From contig NZ_JAUYAF010000007.1 in assembly GCF_030693625.1 (NCBI RefSeq), forward strand, positions 1 through 64,000: a DNA stretch of 64,000 bases. Direction: 5' to 3'. This DNA is from Phenylobacterium sp. Its GTDB lineage: Bacteria > Pseudomonadota > Alphaproteobacteria > Caulobacterales > Caulobacteraceae. The notes beneath the pieces are model-generated. The model saw only the letters and a list, made by a program, of their open reading frames with translations, did no database searches and had not been told where the DNA came from. Positions 45,260-52,562 of the stretch are shown here, in pieces; the first letter of the stretch is position 1; the number at the start of each line of letters is the position of its first letter. The translations under genes were made by a program, and so were the position numbers.

Positions 45260-45631
45260 ATGAGCCTCTCGCGCATCGTCATGCGGCTTGCCCGCAATCC
45301 GGGCACTGAGTTCGCGGGAGGCGACGACCACCGTGGCTACTCGCTGACCGCGCCGCTCACCTCCGACGGCCACATCGACGAAGCGGCCTACGCCAAGGCC
45401 AAGGCGCAGTGCACCGTGCGCCGCTTCACGCCCGATGAGGAGGCCACCGACGGTCGCCTGGCCAAGCGTGGCGCCCGCTGGTTCTTCGACTATGAGGCCG
45501 ACGACACCGCCGACGACGAGCCGGTCCACCGCCTGGGCGACCATCGGTTCGCCGTGGGCGAATATGTCACCGTCGCCGACGAGGACGGCCGGCCCCTGAC
45601 CTACAAGGTCGTGGAAGTCCAGCCGGCCTAG
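45260..45631 (+). CDS. Hypothetical protein
   Basis: This acidic soluble-looking protein of 123 residues begins MSLSRIVMRLARNPGTEF. A centre of charged residues (PDEEATDGRLAKRG) and a C-terminal acidic stretch (FDYEADDTADDEP) lead to a predicted SH3-like or OB-type end (GEYVTVADEDGRPLTYKVVE). It may be a small adaptor. No family is recognised. It lies 17 bases after the USP gene and converges with a lipoprotein gene after 15 bases. Confidence 0.7.
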   Translation: MSLSRIVMRLARNPGTEFAGGDDHRGYSLTAPLTSDGHIDEAAYAKAKAQCTVRRFTPDEEATDGRLAKRGARWFFDYEADDTADDEPVHRLGDHRFAVGEYVTVADEDGRPLTYKVVEVQPA

Positions 45632-45646
45632 AGCGGTTCTGGGCGA

Positions 45647-46441
45647 TCAGGTCCCGCCGTTGCGGCGGACCAGGGTCTTGACGTCGTCGTACATGTCGTC
45701 GTGCCGGCTGTTGGCGGTCGACTTCACCACCGCGACGACGATCGGGCCCTTCTTGGGACCCGACGCTTCATAGCCCAGGTACTTGTAGCCGCCGGTGAGG
45801 TCGTCGCCGGCGTAGATGAAGGTGGCGCGCAGGCCGCGCTTCTCCCGCGACAACGCCTCGCCGCGCATGCGGACGTCCCGGTACATCTTGATCGTGGCCG
45901 TCGAGCTGTCGCCGTCGGCCTTGATGTGGATCGGGCCGACCTGGACGTTGGCCTTGTCGCCCTCGGCCTTGATGTGCAGGCCCGGCAGGTCGACCTGGGT
46001 GTGTTCCTCGCCGGTCTCGGTGTCGACCTTGGCCTGAATCCTGGGGCGACCCTCAACGGCCTCGTCGACCGCGGGGTCGATGGCCGCGTCGATCTTGGCG
46101 TCCGCCCGGGCCTCGGCCACGACGCGCGCGGCTTCGGCGGCCGCGCCCGGCGCGGCGGCCGTGTCGGCGCCGGAGGCGACAGGCGAGCCTCCAAGGGTCT
46201 TGAGTTCAGCCTCGAGCGTGGCGAGCGTCGCCACGGCGTCGCCCTTCACCGGCATGCGGGTCAGGGTTATCTGGGCGCCGTCGCTCTCGCGATAGACGCA
46301 GCTCTGCCCGTCGGCGGCGGCGCTGACCCGGGTCAGGCTGCCTTCGGTCGGGGGGCACTCCAGCTTGGCCTTCAGGGTGGCGGGCCTCTGGCAGGCGGTG
46401 AGCGCCAGGGCCGAGGCGGCCAGCAACAGCAGGGTCTTCAT
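45647..46441 (-). CDS. Lipoprotein of unknown function
   Basis: This 264-residue lipoprotein has lipobox Leu-Thr-Ala-Cys at residue 17 (SALALTACQRP). The middle contains an Ala/Glu-rich helical segment and beta repeats of HIKAEGDKANVQVGP type, as in periplasmic domains that bind or shield. The last third has the motif KYLGYEASGPKKGPIVVAV. The ATG at 46441 lies directly after a T-tract, and its only ribosome-binding site (GGAG, 11 bases upstream) is inside the stem of the terminator that precedes it. Translation may therefore be held back by that hairpin. Confidence 0.75.
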   Translation of the reverse strand: MKTLLLLAASALALTACQRPATLKAKLECPPTEGSLTRVSAAADGQSCVYRESDGAQITLTRMPVKGDAVATLATLEAELKTLGGSPVASGADTAAAPGAAAEAARVVAEARADAKIDAAIDPAVDEAVEGRPRIQAKVDTETGEEHTQVDLPGLHIKAEGDKANVQVGPIHIKADGDSSTATIKMYRDVRMRGEALSREKRGLRATFIYAGDDLTGGYKYLGYEASGPKKGPIVVAVVKSTANSRHDDMYDDVKTLVRRNGGT

Positions 46442-46444
46442 AAG

Positions 46445-46488
46445 AAAAAGGGCTCCGATCCCGTTCGTATCAACGGTGACCGGAGCCC
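46445..46488 (-). terminator. Rho-independent terminator downstream of moxR, sequestering the next Shine-Dalgarno
   Basis: Read on the minus strand, GGGCTCCG (46488-46481) pairs with CGGAGCCC (46457-46450), with an inner CCGTT/AACGG stem, and TTTTTCTT follows. The right arm contains the GGAG of the lipoprotein gene, whose ATG starts 4 bases beyond. Formation of the hairpin would both stop transcription and hide the ribosome-binding site. Confidence 0.8.
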
Positions 46489-46519
46489 TCGATCAGGTCG
46501 AGTGAATTCGTCGTAAGCG

Positions 46520-47395
46520 TTATTGACCCGGACGCGAGCCCGCGCCTTCGCGGCGGGCCAGGAAGGCCAGGCGTTCAAACAGGTGCACGTCCTGCTCGTT
46601 CTTCAGCAGGGCGCCGTGCAGCGGCGGGATCAGCTTGGTGGGATCCTTCTCGGCCAGGGCCGCGGCGTCGATGTCCTCGACCATCAGCAGCTTGAGCCAG
46701 TCCAGCAGTTCGGAGGTGGAGGGCTTCTTCTTCAGGCCCGGCACCTTGCGCATGTCGTAGAAGATGCGCAGCGCCTCGGCGACCAGCTTCTGCTTGATGC
46801 CGGGATAGTGGACTTCCACGATCTCGTTCATCGTCTCGGCTTCCGGGAAGCGGATATAGTGGAAGAAGCAGCGGCGCAGGAAGGCGTCCGGCAGTTCCTT
46901 CTCGTTGTTGGAGGTGATGATCACGATCGGGCGGACCTCGGCCTTGATCGTCTCATTGGTCTCGTAGACGTAGAACTCCATCCGATCGAGTTCCTGCAAC
47001 AGGTCGTTCGGGAACTCGATGTCGGCCTTGTCGATCTCGTCGATCAGCAGGACCGGGCGCTTGTCGGCGGTGAACGCCTCCCAGAGCTTGCCCTTCTTGA
47101 TGTAGTTCTTCACGTCCTTGACGCGCTCGTCGCCGAGCTGGCTGTCGCGCAGGCGGGTGACGGCGTCGTATTCGTACAGGCCCTGGTGCGCCTTGGTGGT
47201 GGACTTGATGTGCCAGGTGATCATCTCGGCGCCCAGCGCCTTGGCGATTTCAAAGGCCAGGACGGTCTTGCCGGTGCCCGGCTCGCCCTTGATCAGCAGC
47301 GGACGCTCAAGCGCGATGGCGGCGTTGACGGCCACCTTGAGGTCTTCGGTGGCGACGTAATTGTCGGTGCCTTCAAAACGCTGACGCTCGCTCAT
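46520..47395 (-). CDS. MoxR-family AAA+ ATPase
   Basis: This 291-residue ATPase has Walker A LIKGEPGTGKTVL, Walker B VLLIDEIDKAD and sensor-type ITSNNEKELPDAFLRR, in the order of the MoxR branch. MoxR proteins act as chaperones that assemble or insert metal-dependent enzymes, usually with a VWA-domain partner gene next door. No VWA or CoxE gene is adjacent; the gene is followed by a terminator and a lipoprotein gene. It is possibly a stand-alone paralogue. Confidence 0.88.
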   Translation of the reverse strand: MSERQRFEGTDNYVATEDLKVAVNAAIALERPLLIKGEPGTGKTVLAFEIAKALGAEMITWHIKSTTKAHQGLYEYDAVTRLRDSQLGDERVKDVKNYIKKGKLWEAFTADKRPVLLIDEIDKADIEFPNDLLQELDRMEFYVYETNETIKAEVRPIVIITSNNEKELPDAFLRRCFFHYIRFPEAETMNEIVEVHYPGIKQKLVAEALRIFYDMRKVPGLKKKPSTSELLDWLKLLMVEDIDAAALAEKDPTKLIPPLHGALLKNEQDVHLFERLAFLARREGAGSRPGQ

Positions 47396-47530
47396 AATAG
47401 GGCTCTCCAGGGGCGGGCGTAAAAAGACGCTCGCGCTCGAACAAATGTTTCAACCTGGGCCCAACCTAAAGGCACAGCCGCGACATTCAAGCGGCATGAA
47501 CGTCGCGCCAGGACCTAAGTTGAGGAACGC

Positions 47531-47860
47531 CTAGTCCTCACGCAGCGTCACCGAAACCGGATCAGAGGCCGGGAAGCTCTCTTTCAGACCTTCGTCGAGC
47601 CGCTTGTCGAGGTCGGCGTCGGACTCGCCAGCGTGCACGACGAAGGGCCCCTCGACATCGTCCGGGCCCGGCTCGTCGTCATTGTCGGCCAACAGCTCAT
47701 CGTCGCCGTCATCCTCTGGCTCGTGGGTGACGTCGAGCACCTCGGGCAGCTCCTCGAAGGTGCGCATCTCCCCCACCTGCTCGCGATCGTCCAGAATCGT
47801 TTCGTCCAGGGCCTCGGCTTGGTCCTGGCCGTCGGCTTCGTTCTCGAACTCGCCGGGCAT
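47531..47860 (-). CDS. Acidic small hypothetical protein
   Basis: This 109-residue, highly acidic protein (Asp/Glu-rich throughout) has no membrane segment. The C-terminal motif DEGLKESFPASDPVSVT resembles a short signature at the end of several alphaproteobacterial hypothetical proteins. No catalytic motif is seen. It lies alone between moxR (136 bases) and the SDR gene (84 bases) on the same strand. It could be a histone-like or stress protein, but this is a guess. Confidence 0.65.
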   Translation of the reverse strand: MPGEFENEADGQDQAEALDETILDDREQVGEMRTFEELPEVLDVTHEPEDDGDDELLADNDDEPGPDDVEGPFVVHAGESDADLDKRLDEGLKESFPASDPVSVTLRED

Positions 47861-47944
47861 GTGTGAACTCCTGAATGCGAGGCCCGCGGGGCGGCGCCGG
47901 TCAGGAGGTAACCCACGGCCCGCCAGCCTGTTCCTCTGTCGCCA

Positions 47945-48673
47945 TCACCAGGGGATGGACGTTCCGTCCCAGGCGAAGAAGCCGCCGGTGTCCTCGGGCC
48001 TCAGCCTGTCCAGGACCTCCAGCAGGTTCTGCGCCGAGCGCTGTGGGGACGAGAGGCGGTCCGGGGCCACGCCGCCCTGGAAAGGCGCGCTCAGGGTGGT
48101 GTCCACCGTGCCGGGGTGCAGGGCGACGCACAGGCCCAGTGGCCGGGTGCGCCGGTGTTCGATCGCCAGGGTGTGGATCAGCATGTTCAGGGCGGCCTTG
48201 GAGGCGCGATAGCCATACCAACCGCCCAGGCGGTTGTCCCCGATGCTGCCCACCCGGGCGGAGAGCGCGGCGAAGACGCTCGGCCTGTCTCGCGGCGTGA
48301 GGGGCAGGAAGTGCTTGGCCGCCAGAGCCGGCCCGGCCGCATTGGTGGCGAACAGCGCGGTGAGGGCGGCGAGGTCGAGCGAACGCATGGTCTTCTCCGG
48401 CGCCAGACCAGGTCCATGTAGCTGCCCCGTGGCCACCAGGACGAGGCTGGGAACGCCAAGGCTGGCCGCATGCGCCGCCGCGCGGACCAGGCTGTCTTCG
48501 TCCAGGATGTCGGCTGCGATCCACGCCTGGCGTCCGGTGTCGACCCAGCCCTCGGGCCGCTTGCGCGAGACCGACAGCACAAGATCATGGGCGGGGCTGT
48601 CGCTCAGGCGTTGGGCGAGCGCGCGGCCAATCCCGCCGGAGCCGCCGATGACGATCGCCAGGCTGGAGGCCAT
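47945..48673 (-). CDS. Short-chain dehydrogenase/reductase
   Basis: This 242-residue Rossmann oxidoreductase has the cofactor motif VIGGSGGIGRALA, the catalytic Tyr-Lys in YGYRASKAALN and the Ser loop at LSARVGSIGD. The substrate is unknown; the classical SDR length fits. It overlaps none of its neighbours; a small membrane gene starts 2 bases upstream on the same strand. The C-terminus (PEDTGGFFAWDG) resembles the CsgA-like SDR subgroup. Confidence 0.85.
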   Translation of the reverse strand: MASSLAIVIGGSGGIGRALAQRLSDSPAHDLVLSVSRKRPEGWVDTGRQAWIAADILDEDSLVRAAAHAASLGVPSLVLVATGQLHGPGLAPEKTMRSLDLAALTALFATNAAGPALAAKHFLPLTPRDRPSVFAALSARVGSIGDNRLGGWYGYRASKAALNMLIHTLAIEHRRTRPLGLCVALHPGTVDTTLSAPFQGGVAPDRLSSPQRSAQNLLEVLDRLRPEDTGGFFAWDGTSIPW

Positions 48674-48674
48674 C

Positions 48675-49136
48675 TCAGCCCCTCAGCAAGGCTGCCCCGG
48701 CGACCAGGCCGACCACGGCCCCGGCGGTCAGCAGGATCCGCAGGGACGGATACCAGGACGGCAGGCCCGGGCTGCGAAGATCCCACACCAGATGCACGCT
48801 CAGGGCCGCGGCCAGGCCCGCCAGCTTGGCGGTCTGCGCCGACGGCGGAAGCATCAGCAGGGCGAGGCCCACAAGAGTCGGGATCATGGCCATGGTGACG
48901 ACGGCGCCTCGGGGCCGGTCTTCGATGACCGCCATGCCCCATCGCGCGCCGCCGAGGAAGGAGAGGATGAGGCCGCCGTACAGCGCCAGCCCGGTCGCCG
49001 CCAGCCCAGAGAGGTGCGGCGCGAGCCGGCCGACCAGAGGGGGCGCCAGGAACGGCGCGAGCCCCAACACCCCATAGATCAGCACGAGGGGCGGGATCGC
49101 CGCGCGCGTTCGACCAGTGTCCGGGCGCGCGATCAT
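48675..49136 (-). CDS. DUF3429 membrane protein
   Basis: This 153-residue protein has about five transmembrane segments (for example LVLIYGVLGLAPFLAPPL and GLAATGLALYGGLILSFL) and the DUF3429 hallmark SFLGGARWGMAV. The role is unknown. It starts at ATG 49136, which overlaps the stop of the TPR-glycosyltransferase-like gene by 4 bases. It is therefore translationally coupled and likely the second gene of that operon, followed by the SDR gene. Confidence 0.8.
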   Translation of the reverse strand: MIARPDTGRTRAAIPPLVLIYGVLGLAPFLAPPLVGRLAPHLSGLAATGLALYGGLILSFLGGARWGMAVIEDRPRGAVVTMAMIPTLVGLALLMLPPSAQTAKLAGLAAALSVHLVWDLRSPGLPSWYPSLRILLTAGAVVGLVAGAALLRG

Positions 49137-50923
49137 GACCCCTGGAACTGCGCCAGAGCCTCGGCCACCTCGTCCATGACCGCCTCCCATTGCCGGAAGC
49201 CCGGCGGCAGGAAGACCCGCATCTGCGGATACCAGGGATAGCGGTCGGTCCCGACCCTTGGCCAGGCGCCAGGCGTGGAGATCAGCCAGCAGGGCGCGCC
49301 GCAGGCGGCGGCGATATTGGAGGTGGCGTTGGCGAACCCCAGGGTGAGGTCCAGGGCGCAGGTGAGGGCGGCCAGATCGTCGAGATCCTGCTTCAGGTCG
49401 ATGCCGGGCGGCGTCCAGATCTCCACTCCCAGCTCCCGCCGGGCGTGTTCGATCTCTTCGCTGCAGTCGCCGTACTGCAGGTTGACGAAACAGACGCCGG
49501 GGGTGCGGAGGATCGGCGCCCACTGCTCGAAGGGCGAGAAGAAGCGGTGGCGGCCGGCGCTGGCGATGGCGCTCTTCCACAGCAGGCCGACCTTGATGCC
49601 GGCTGGTGCGGTCGCTAGCACCTCGCGCCAATGGGCCACCCGGTCCGGATCGGCGATCAGGAAGCGCTCGCGCTGCGGGAAGTCGGCCACCGAGCGGCGG
49701 AACTGGCGCAGCAGCGAGCCCATGGGAACCGACAGGTCCACGCTGTCCAGGCGACCCGCCATGAACGGAACCGTCCGCATGGCCCGGCCTTCGTGGCTGA
49801 AGGTGGTGTGGCTCCCGACTTCGGCGGTGGGGAAGGAGCGCTGGAACAGCGGGATCAGACGGGGCTCGACCGCCAGGGTCAGCCGCCCCTCAGGCCCCAG
49901 AGACTCTATGACATCGGGCAGCAGGTTGGCGAACAGGATCTCGTCCCCCAGGCCCTGCTCGCCGATCACCAGCAGCGACTTGCCGGCCAGCGCCTCGCCG
50001 GGCCGCCAGGACGGGCGGTCGGTGATGAACTGGGTGGAGTCGGCGAACTGCGGATGCAGGCGCGCCTCGTAGTCGTCCCAGCCCTCGCCGATGCGGCCTA
50101 GGTTGATGAGGATGGTGGAGCGCGACAGACGCATCATCTGTCGCTCGGACTCCAGTGTCGTCTGGCGCAGCGCCGTCTCGCAGTCGACCAGGGACGCGGC
50201 GATCTCGCCCATCGCCATCCGCATGTTGCCGCGGTTGTAGCGCGCCTTGGCGAAGCCCGCGTCCTGGCGCAACGCCTCCTCGAAGAAGACCAGCGCGTTC
50301 ACCGGATCACCCTGCTCGGACATCACGGTGCCCAGGGTGTTCCAGACAATGGGATGGGCGGGGTCCTTGGTCAGGGCGCCCTTGAGCACCTCGATCGCCT
50401 CGTCGAACCGGCCCTGGCTGCGCAGGGCGCAGGCCAGGTTGTTGGCCCCCTCGGGGTGGTCGGGGAAGCGGGCCAGGAAGTGCCGGAACAACTGCTCGGC
50501 CACCGTGAGCTGCCCCAGGCGGTAGGCCAGGCGGCCCAGGTTGTTCGCCAGTTCGGCATGGTCGGGGAGGAGGGCGAGCGCCGCCTCGTAACAGGTGATG
50601 GAGCCCTTGAAGTCGCCGGCCATCTCGCGCGCGATCGCCAGCATGTACCAGGCGAAGCCACTGCGCTCGTCCTGCTCCAGCGCCTTCAGCGCCCACTCCG
50701 CGCCGCGCTCATGGTCCTGCTTGCGCAGGGCGTTGACGGCGCTCTGCAGTAGCGGCTGGATCGCCAGGGTCTTCAGTTCGCCAATGGCGGCGTTCAGCTT
50801 CTTCAGCGCGGTGCGGTCGCCGCCCGACCCCATGGCCTCGGCCGCCAGCCGGATCGGCGTGGGCGCGGTCCGCGATTCCAGCGCCAGGGGCGAGGTGGCG
50901 GTAGGCTTGGCCGAACGCGGCAT
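49133..50923 (-). CDS. TPR protein with C-terminal glycosyltransferase-like domain (FlbA-like)
   Basis: This 596-residue protein has N-terminal TPR repeats (about residues 50-260, for example WNTLGTVMSEQGDPVNAL) and a C-terminal region (about 310-590). The latter resembles the GT9/GT41 glycosyltransferase fold, with KSLLVIGEQGLGDEILFANL, VGLLWKSAIASAG and ALTCALDLTLGFANATSNIA. It is divergent from flbT-flaF across a 242-base promoter region. In Caulobacter a TPR gene called flbA lies with flbT and flaF, and its product affects flagellin modification. This is therefore the best guess, but I do not assign the symbol. Confidence 0.75.
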   Translation of the reverse strand: MPRSAKPTATSPLALESRTAPTPIRLAAEAMGSGGDRTALKKLNAAIGELKTLAIQPLLQSAVNALRKQDHERGAEWALKALEQDERSGFAWYMLAIAREMAGDFKGSITCYEAALALLPDHAELANNLGRLAYRLGQLTVAEQLFRHFLARFPDHPEGANNLACALRSQGRFDEAIEVLKGALTKDPAHPIVWNTLGTVMSEQGDPVNALVFFEEALRQDAGFAKARYNRGNMRMAMGEIAASLVDCETALRQTTLESERQMMRLSRSTILINLGRIGEGWDDYEARLHPQFADSTQFITDRPSWRPGEALAGKSLLVIGEQGLGDEILFANLLPDVIESLGPEGRLTLAVEPRLIPLFQRSFPTAEVGSHTTFSHEGRAMRTVPFMAGRLDSVDLSVPMGSLLRQFRRSVADFPQRERFLIADPDRVAHWREVLATAPAGIKVGLLWKSAIASAGRHRFFSPFEQWAPILRTPGVCFVNLQYGDCSEEIEHARRELGVEIWTPPGIDLKQDLDDLAALTCALDLTLGFANATSNIAAACGAPCWLISTPGAWPRVGTDRYPWYPQMRVFLPPGFRQWEAVMDEVAEALAQFQGS

Positions 50924-50981
50924 GAACCGGGGTCCTCGTGAGTCGTCTGGGCGAGTATGCCGCCAATACAGGTGGTCATGG

Positions 50982-51000
50982 TTAACCCCGAGCTAACCAT
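50982..51000. promoter_or_regulatory. CtrA-like binding box between the TPR gene and flbT
   Basis: The sequence TTAA-CCCCGAG-CTAACCAT fits the Caulobacter CtrA consensus TTAA-N7-TTAA(C) with a single mismatch. It lies 59 bases upstream of the divergent TPR gene start and about 166 bases before flbT. Half sites also read on the other strand. CtrA controls early flagellar genes in Caulobacterales, so cell-cycle control of this locus is plausible. Confidence 0.55.
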
Positions 51001-51165
51001 GGGGCGGCCTGAGACTTTCAGCACATACGCCGCAGGTCGTCGCAAGGCGTCGTTAACTAACGTCCGGTTATGCGTCGTATGTACCGGAACGAAGCTTTCG
51101 CCCGGGACAGGCCAAGTCAGGAATTCGCGCCGTCTCGGCGCAGGTTATTTTGGGGGAATTGGGTC

Positions 51166-51588
51166 GTGCCGCTGAAATTGTCGCTGAAACCCGGCGAGAA
51201 GTTCGTGCTGAACGGCGCAGTCGTCCAGAATGGCGACCGCCGTGGCGTCCTGATCCTCCAGAACAAGGCCTCGGTCCTTCGCGAGAAGGACATCATGCAG
51301 CAAGAAGAGGTCAACACACCGGCACGCCGGATCTACTTCCCGGTGATGATGATGTACCTCGATGAGACCGGCGCCGCCCGCTACTACGACGAGTTCGTTC
51401 ACCGCTTGACCGAATTCATGGGCGTGATCCGGAACCCCGCCGTGCTCTCGGAGTGCGTGGCGATCTCAAAGCACTGCATGGAAAAGGAATACTACAAGGC
51501 GCTGATGCTCTGCCGGAAGCTCATCGAGTACGAAGATCAGAGGTTGGGGACGAATGTCGCTTCGAGCGTACCAGCAGACCGCGGCTAG
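51166..51588 (+). CDS. flbT: Flagellar biosynthesis repressor FlbT
   Basis: This 140-residue RNA-binding regulator represses flagellin translation post-transcriptionally until filament assembly begins. The start is GTG 51166, giving the family N-terminus [20 protein letters not shown]. The in-frame ATG 51070 adds an Arg-rich leader absent from the family. GGGGGAA lies at about the right distance. The rest, including [14 protein letters not shown] and [15 protein letters not shown], is characteristic. It overlaps flaF by 35 bases. Confidence 0.95.
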   Translation: MPLKLSLKPGEKFVLNGAVVQNGDRRGVLILQNKASVLREKDIMQQEEVNTPARRIYFPVMMMYLDETGAARYYDEFVHRLTEFMGVIRNPAVLSECVAISKHCMEKEYYKALMLCRKLIEYEDQRLGTNVASSVPADRG

Positions 51589-51919
51589 GGCCGAAACCTC
51601 CCGCGAGACGGAGTATCGTCTCTTCGGCCAGGTGACGCGCGCCCTCATGGAGGCGGCCAAGCTCGATCCCTCGGATCTGAGCGGCCGCGCCGATGCGCTC
51701 GACTGGAATCGCCGCATGTGGTCGGCCTTCGCCACCGACTGCGGCGCGCCGGAAAACGCCCTGCCGGAGTCCCTGCGCGCCTCGATCATCTCGCTGGCCA
51801 TCTGGGTCGGCAAACACACCAGCCTGGCGATCCGCGGCCAGGAGGACATCCAGGACCTGATCGACATCAATCGCATGATCATGCAGGGCCTGAGCGGCGG
51901 CGCGGCCGAGGCCGCCTGA
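51554..51919 (+). CDS. flaF: Flagellar biosynthesis regulator FlaF
   Basis: This 121-residue helical protein begins [20 protein letters not shown], typical of FlaF, and contains [13 protein letters not shown] and [15 protein letters not shown]. FlaF acts with FlbT and is needed for flagellin production and filament assembly in alphaproteobacteria. The two are co-translated (35-base overlap). Flagellin genes usually follow nearby. None is seen here; the next gene, 643 bases on, is the giant octapeptide protein. Confidence 0.93.
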   Translation: MSLRAYQQTAARAETSRETEYRLFGQVTRALMEAAKLDPSDLSGRADALDWNRRMWSAFATDCGAPENALPESLRASIISLAIWVGKHTSLAIRGQEDIQDLIDINRMIMQGLSGGAAEAA

Positions 51920-52562
51920 GCCGCTAGCGAATCAGCCGAATCAATCTGAAATCGCGGCGCGCGGTCGGCTTCCGGGCCGGGGCGCGGGCCGATTTTGCTG
52001 AAGCTTCACCTTAAATCTGCGGCCTGCGCTCTAAGGTCGCGGGGCCCCGTCCGCGCGGCGTCGCGTACCCGCGATCTCCCGCGTCGCCGGCGCCGAACGG
52101 TGCTCCGGACGCCGCCGTCCTGGCGAACTCCGAACTCGACTAGCGCGGCCCCACTCGTGCGACCGGGCAGGGCGATCGGCGTGTGCGGGACGCCGCAACC
52201 CCAAGCCTGGCAACGGGTGCTGATTGTGTCGGCGACGCGGCGGGAAAGTGACGGCCCCCTGGGGAACCCCCAGGCGAACGGGCCGGTTGGAAGGGAAGGC
52301 GAGCGATCCCGTAACGCCATTTCTCCGTCCGCTGAAGACCAGCCAAGACCGAGCACCTGCGCCCCCGGCTCTAATCTGTCCCAACACTTCGGGCCCCAAT
52401 GGATAACGGCGTCGGGCCCCAAGAATCATCGTAACACACTGGTTAGTGTTTCTGTTGTGGGTGGGGTCGGGGAAACGCGTCCAGGTAGTATCGCGCTCTC
52501 CATATCTATTGCGTTTCGATCGACCTGAACCCGCGCTCAAAATTCTCGACTAGGAAGCTCAC
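51920..52562 (+). promoter_or_regulatory. 643-base leader/promoter region of the giant octapeptide gene
   Basis: There is no convincing gene here despite open frames in GC-rich sequence. An imperfect GC-rich hairpin followed by TTTT at about 51955-51995 may terminate flbT-flaF. CGGGCCCCAA occurs twice 23 bases apart (52390-52399 and 52413-52422), and ACACTGGTTAGTGT (52436-52449) is a 5-bp inverted repeat around GGTT. The gene's ribosome-binding site is AGGAAG, 6 bases before the ATG. No sigma-54 or sigma-28 promoter with correct spacing was found. Confidence 0.4.

Noticed and set aside
51995..52540. Open frames in the gap before the giant gene, on both strands
   Set aside because: They lack ribosome-binding sites and recognisable protein composition and overlap each other. 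They are treated as GC-rich noise.
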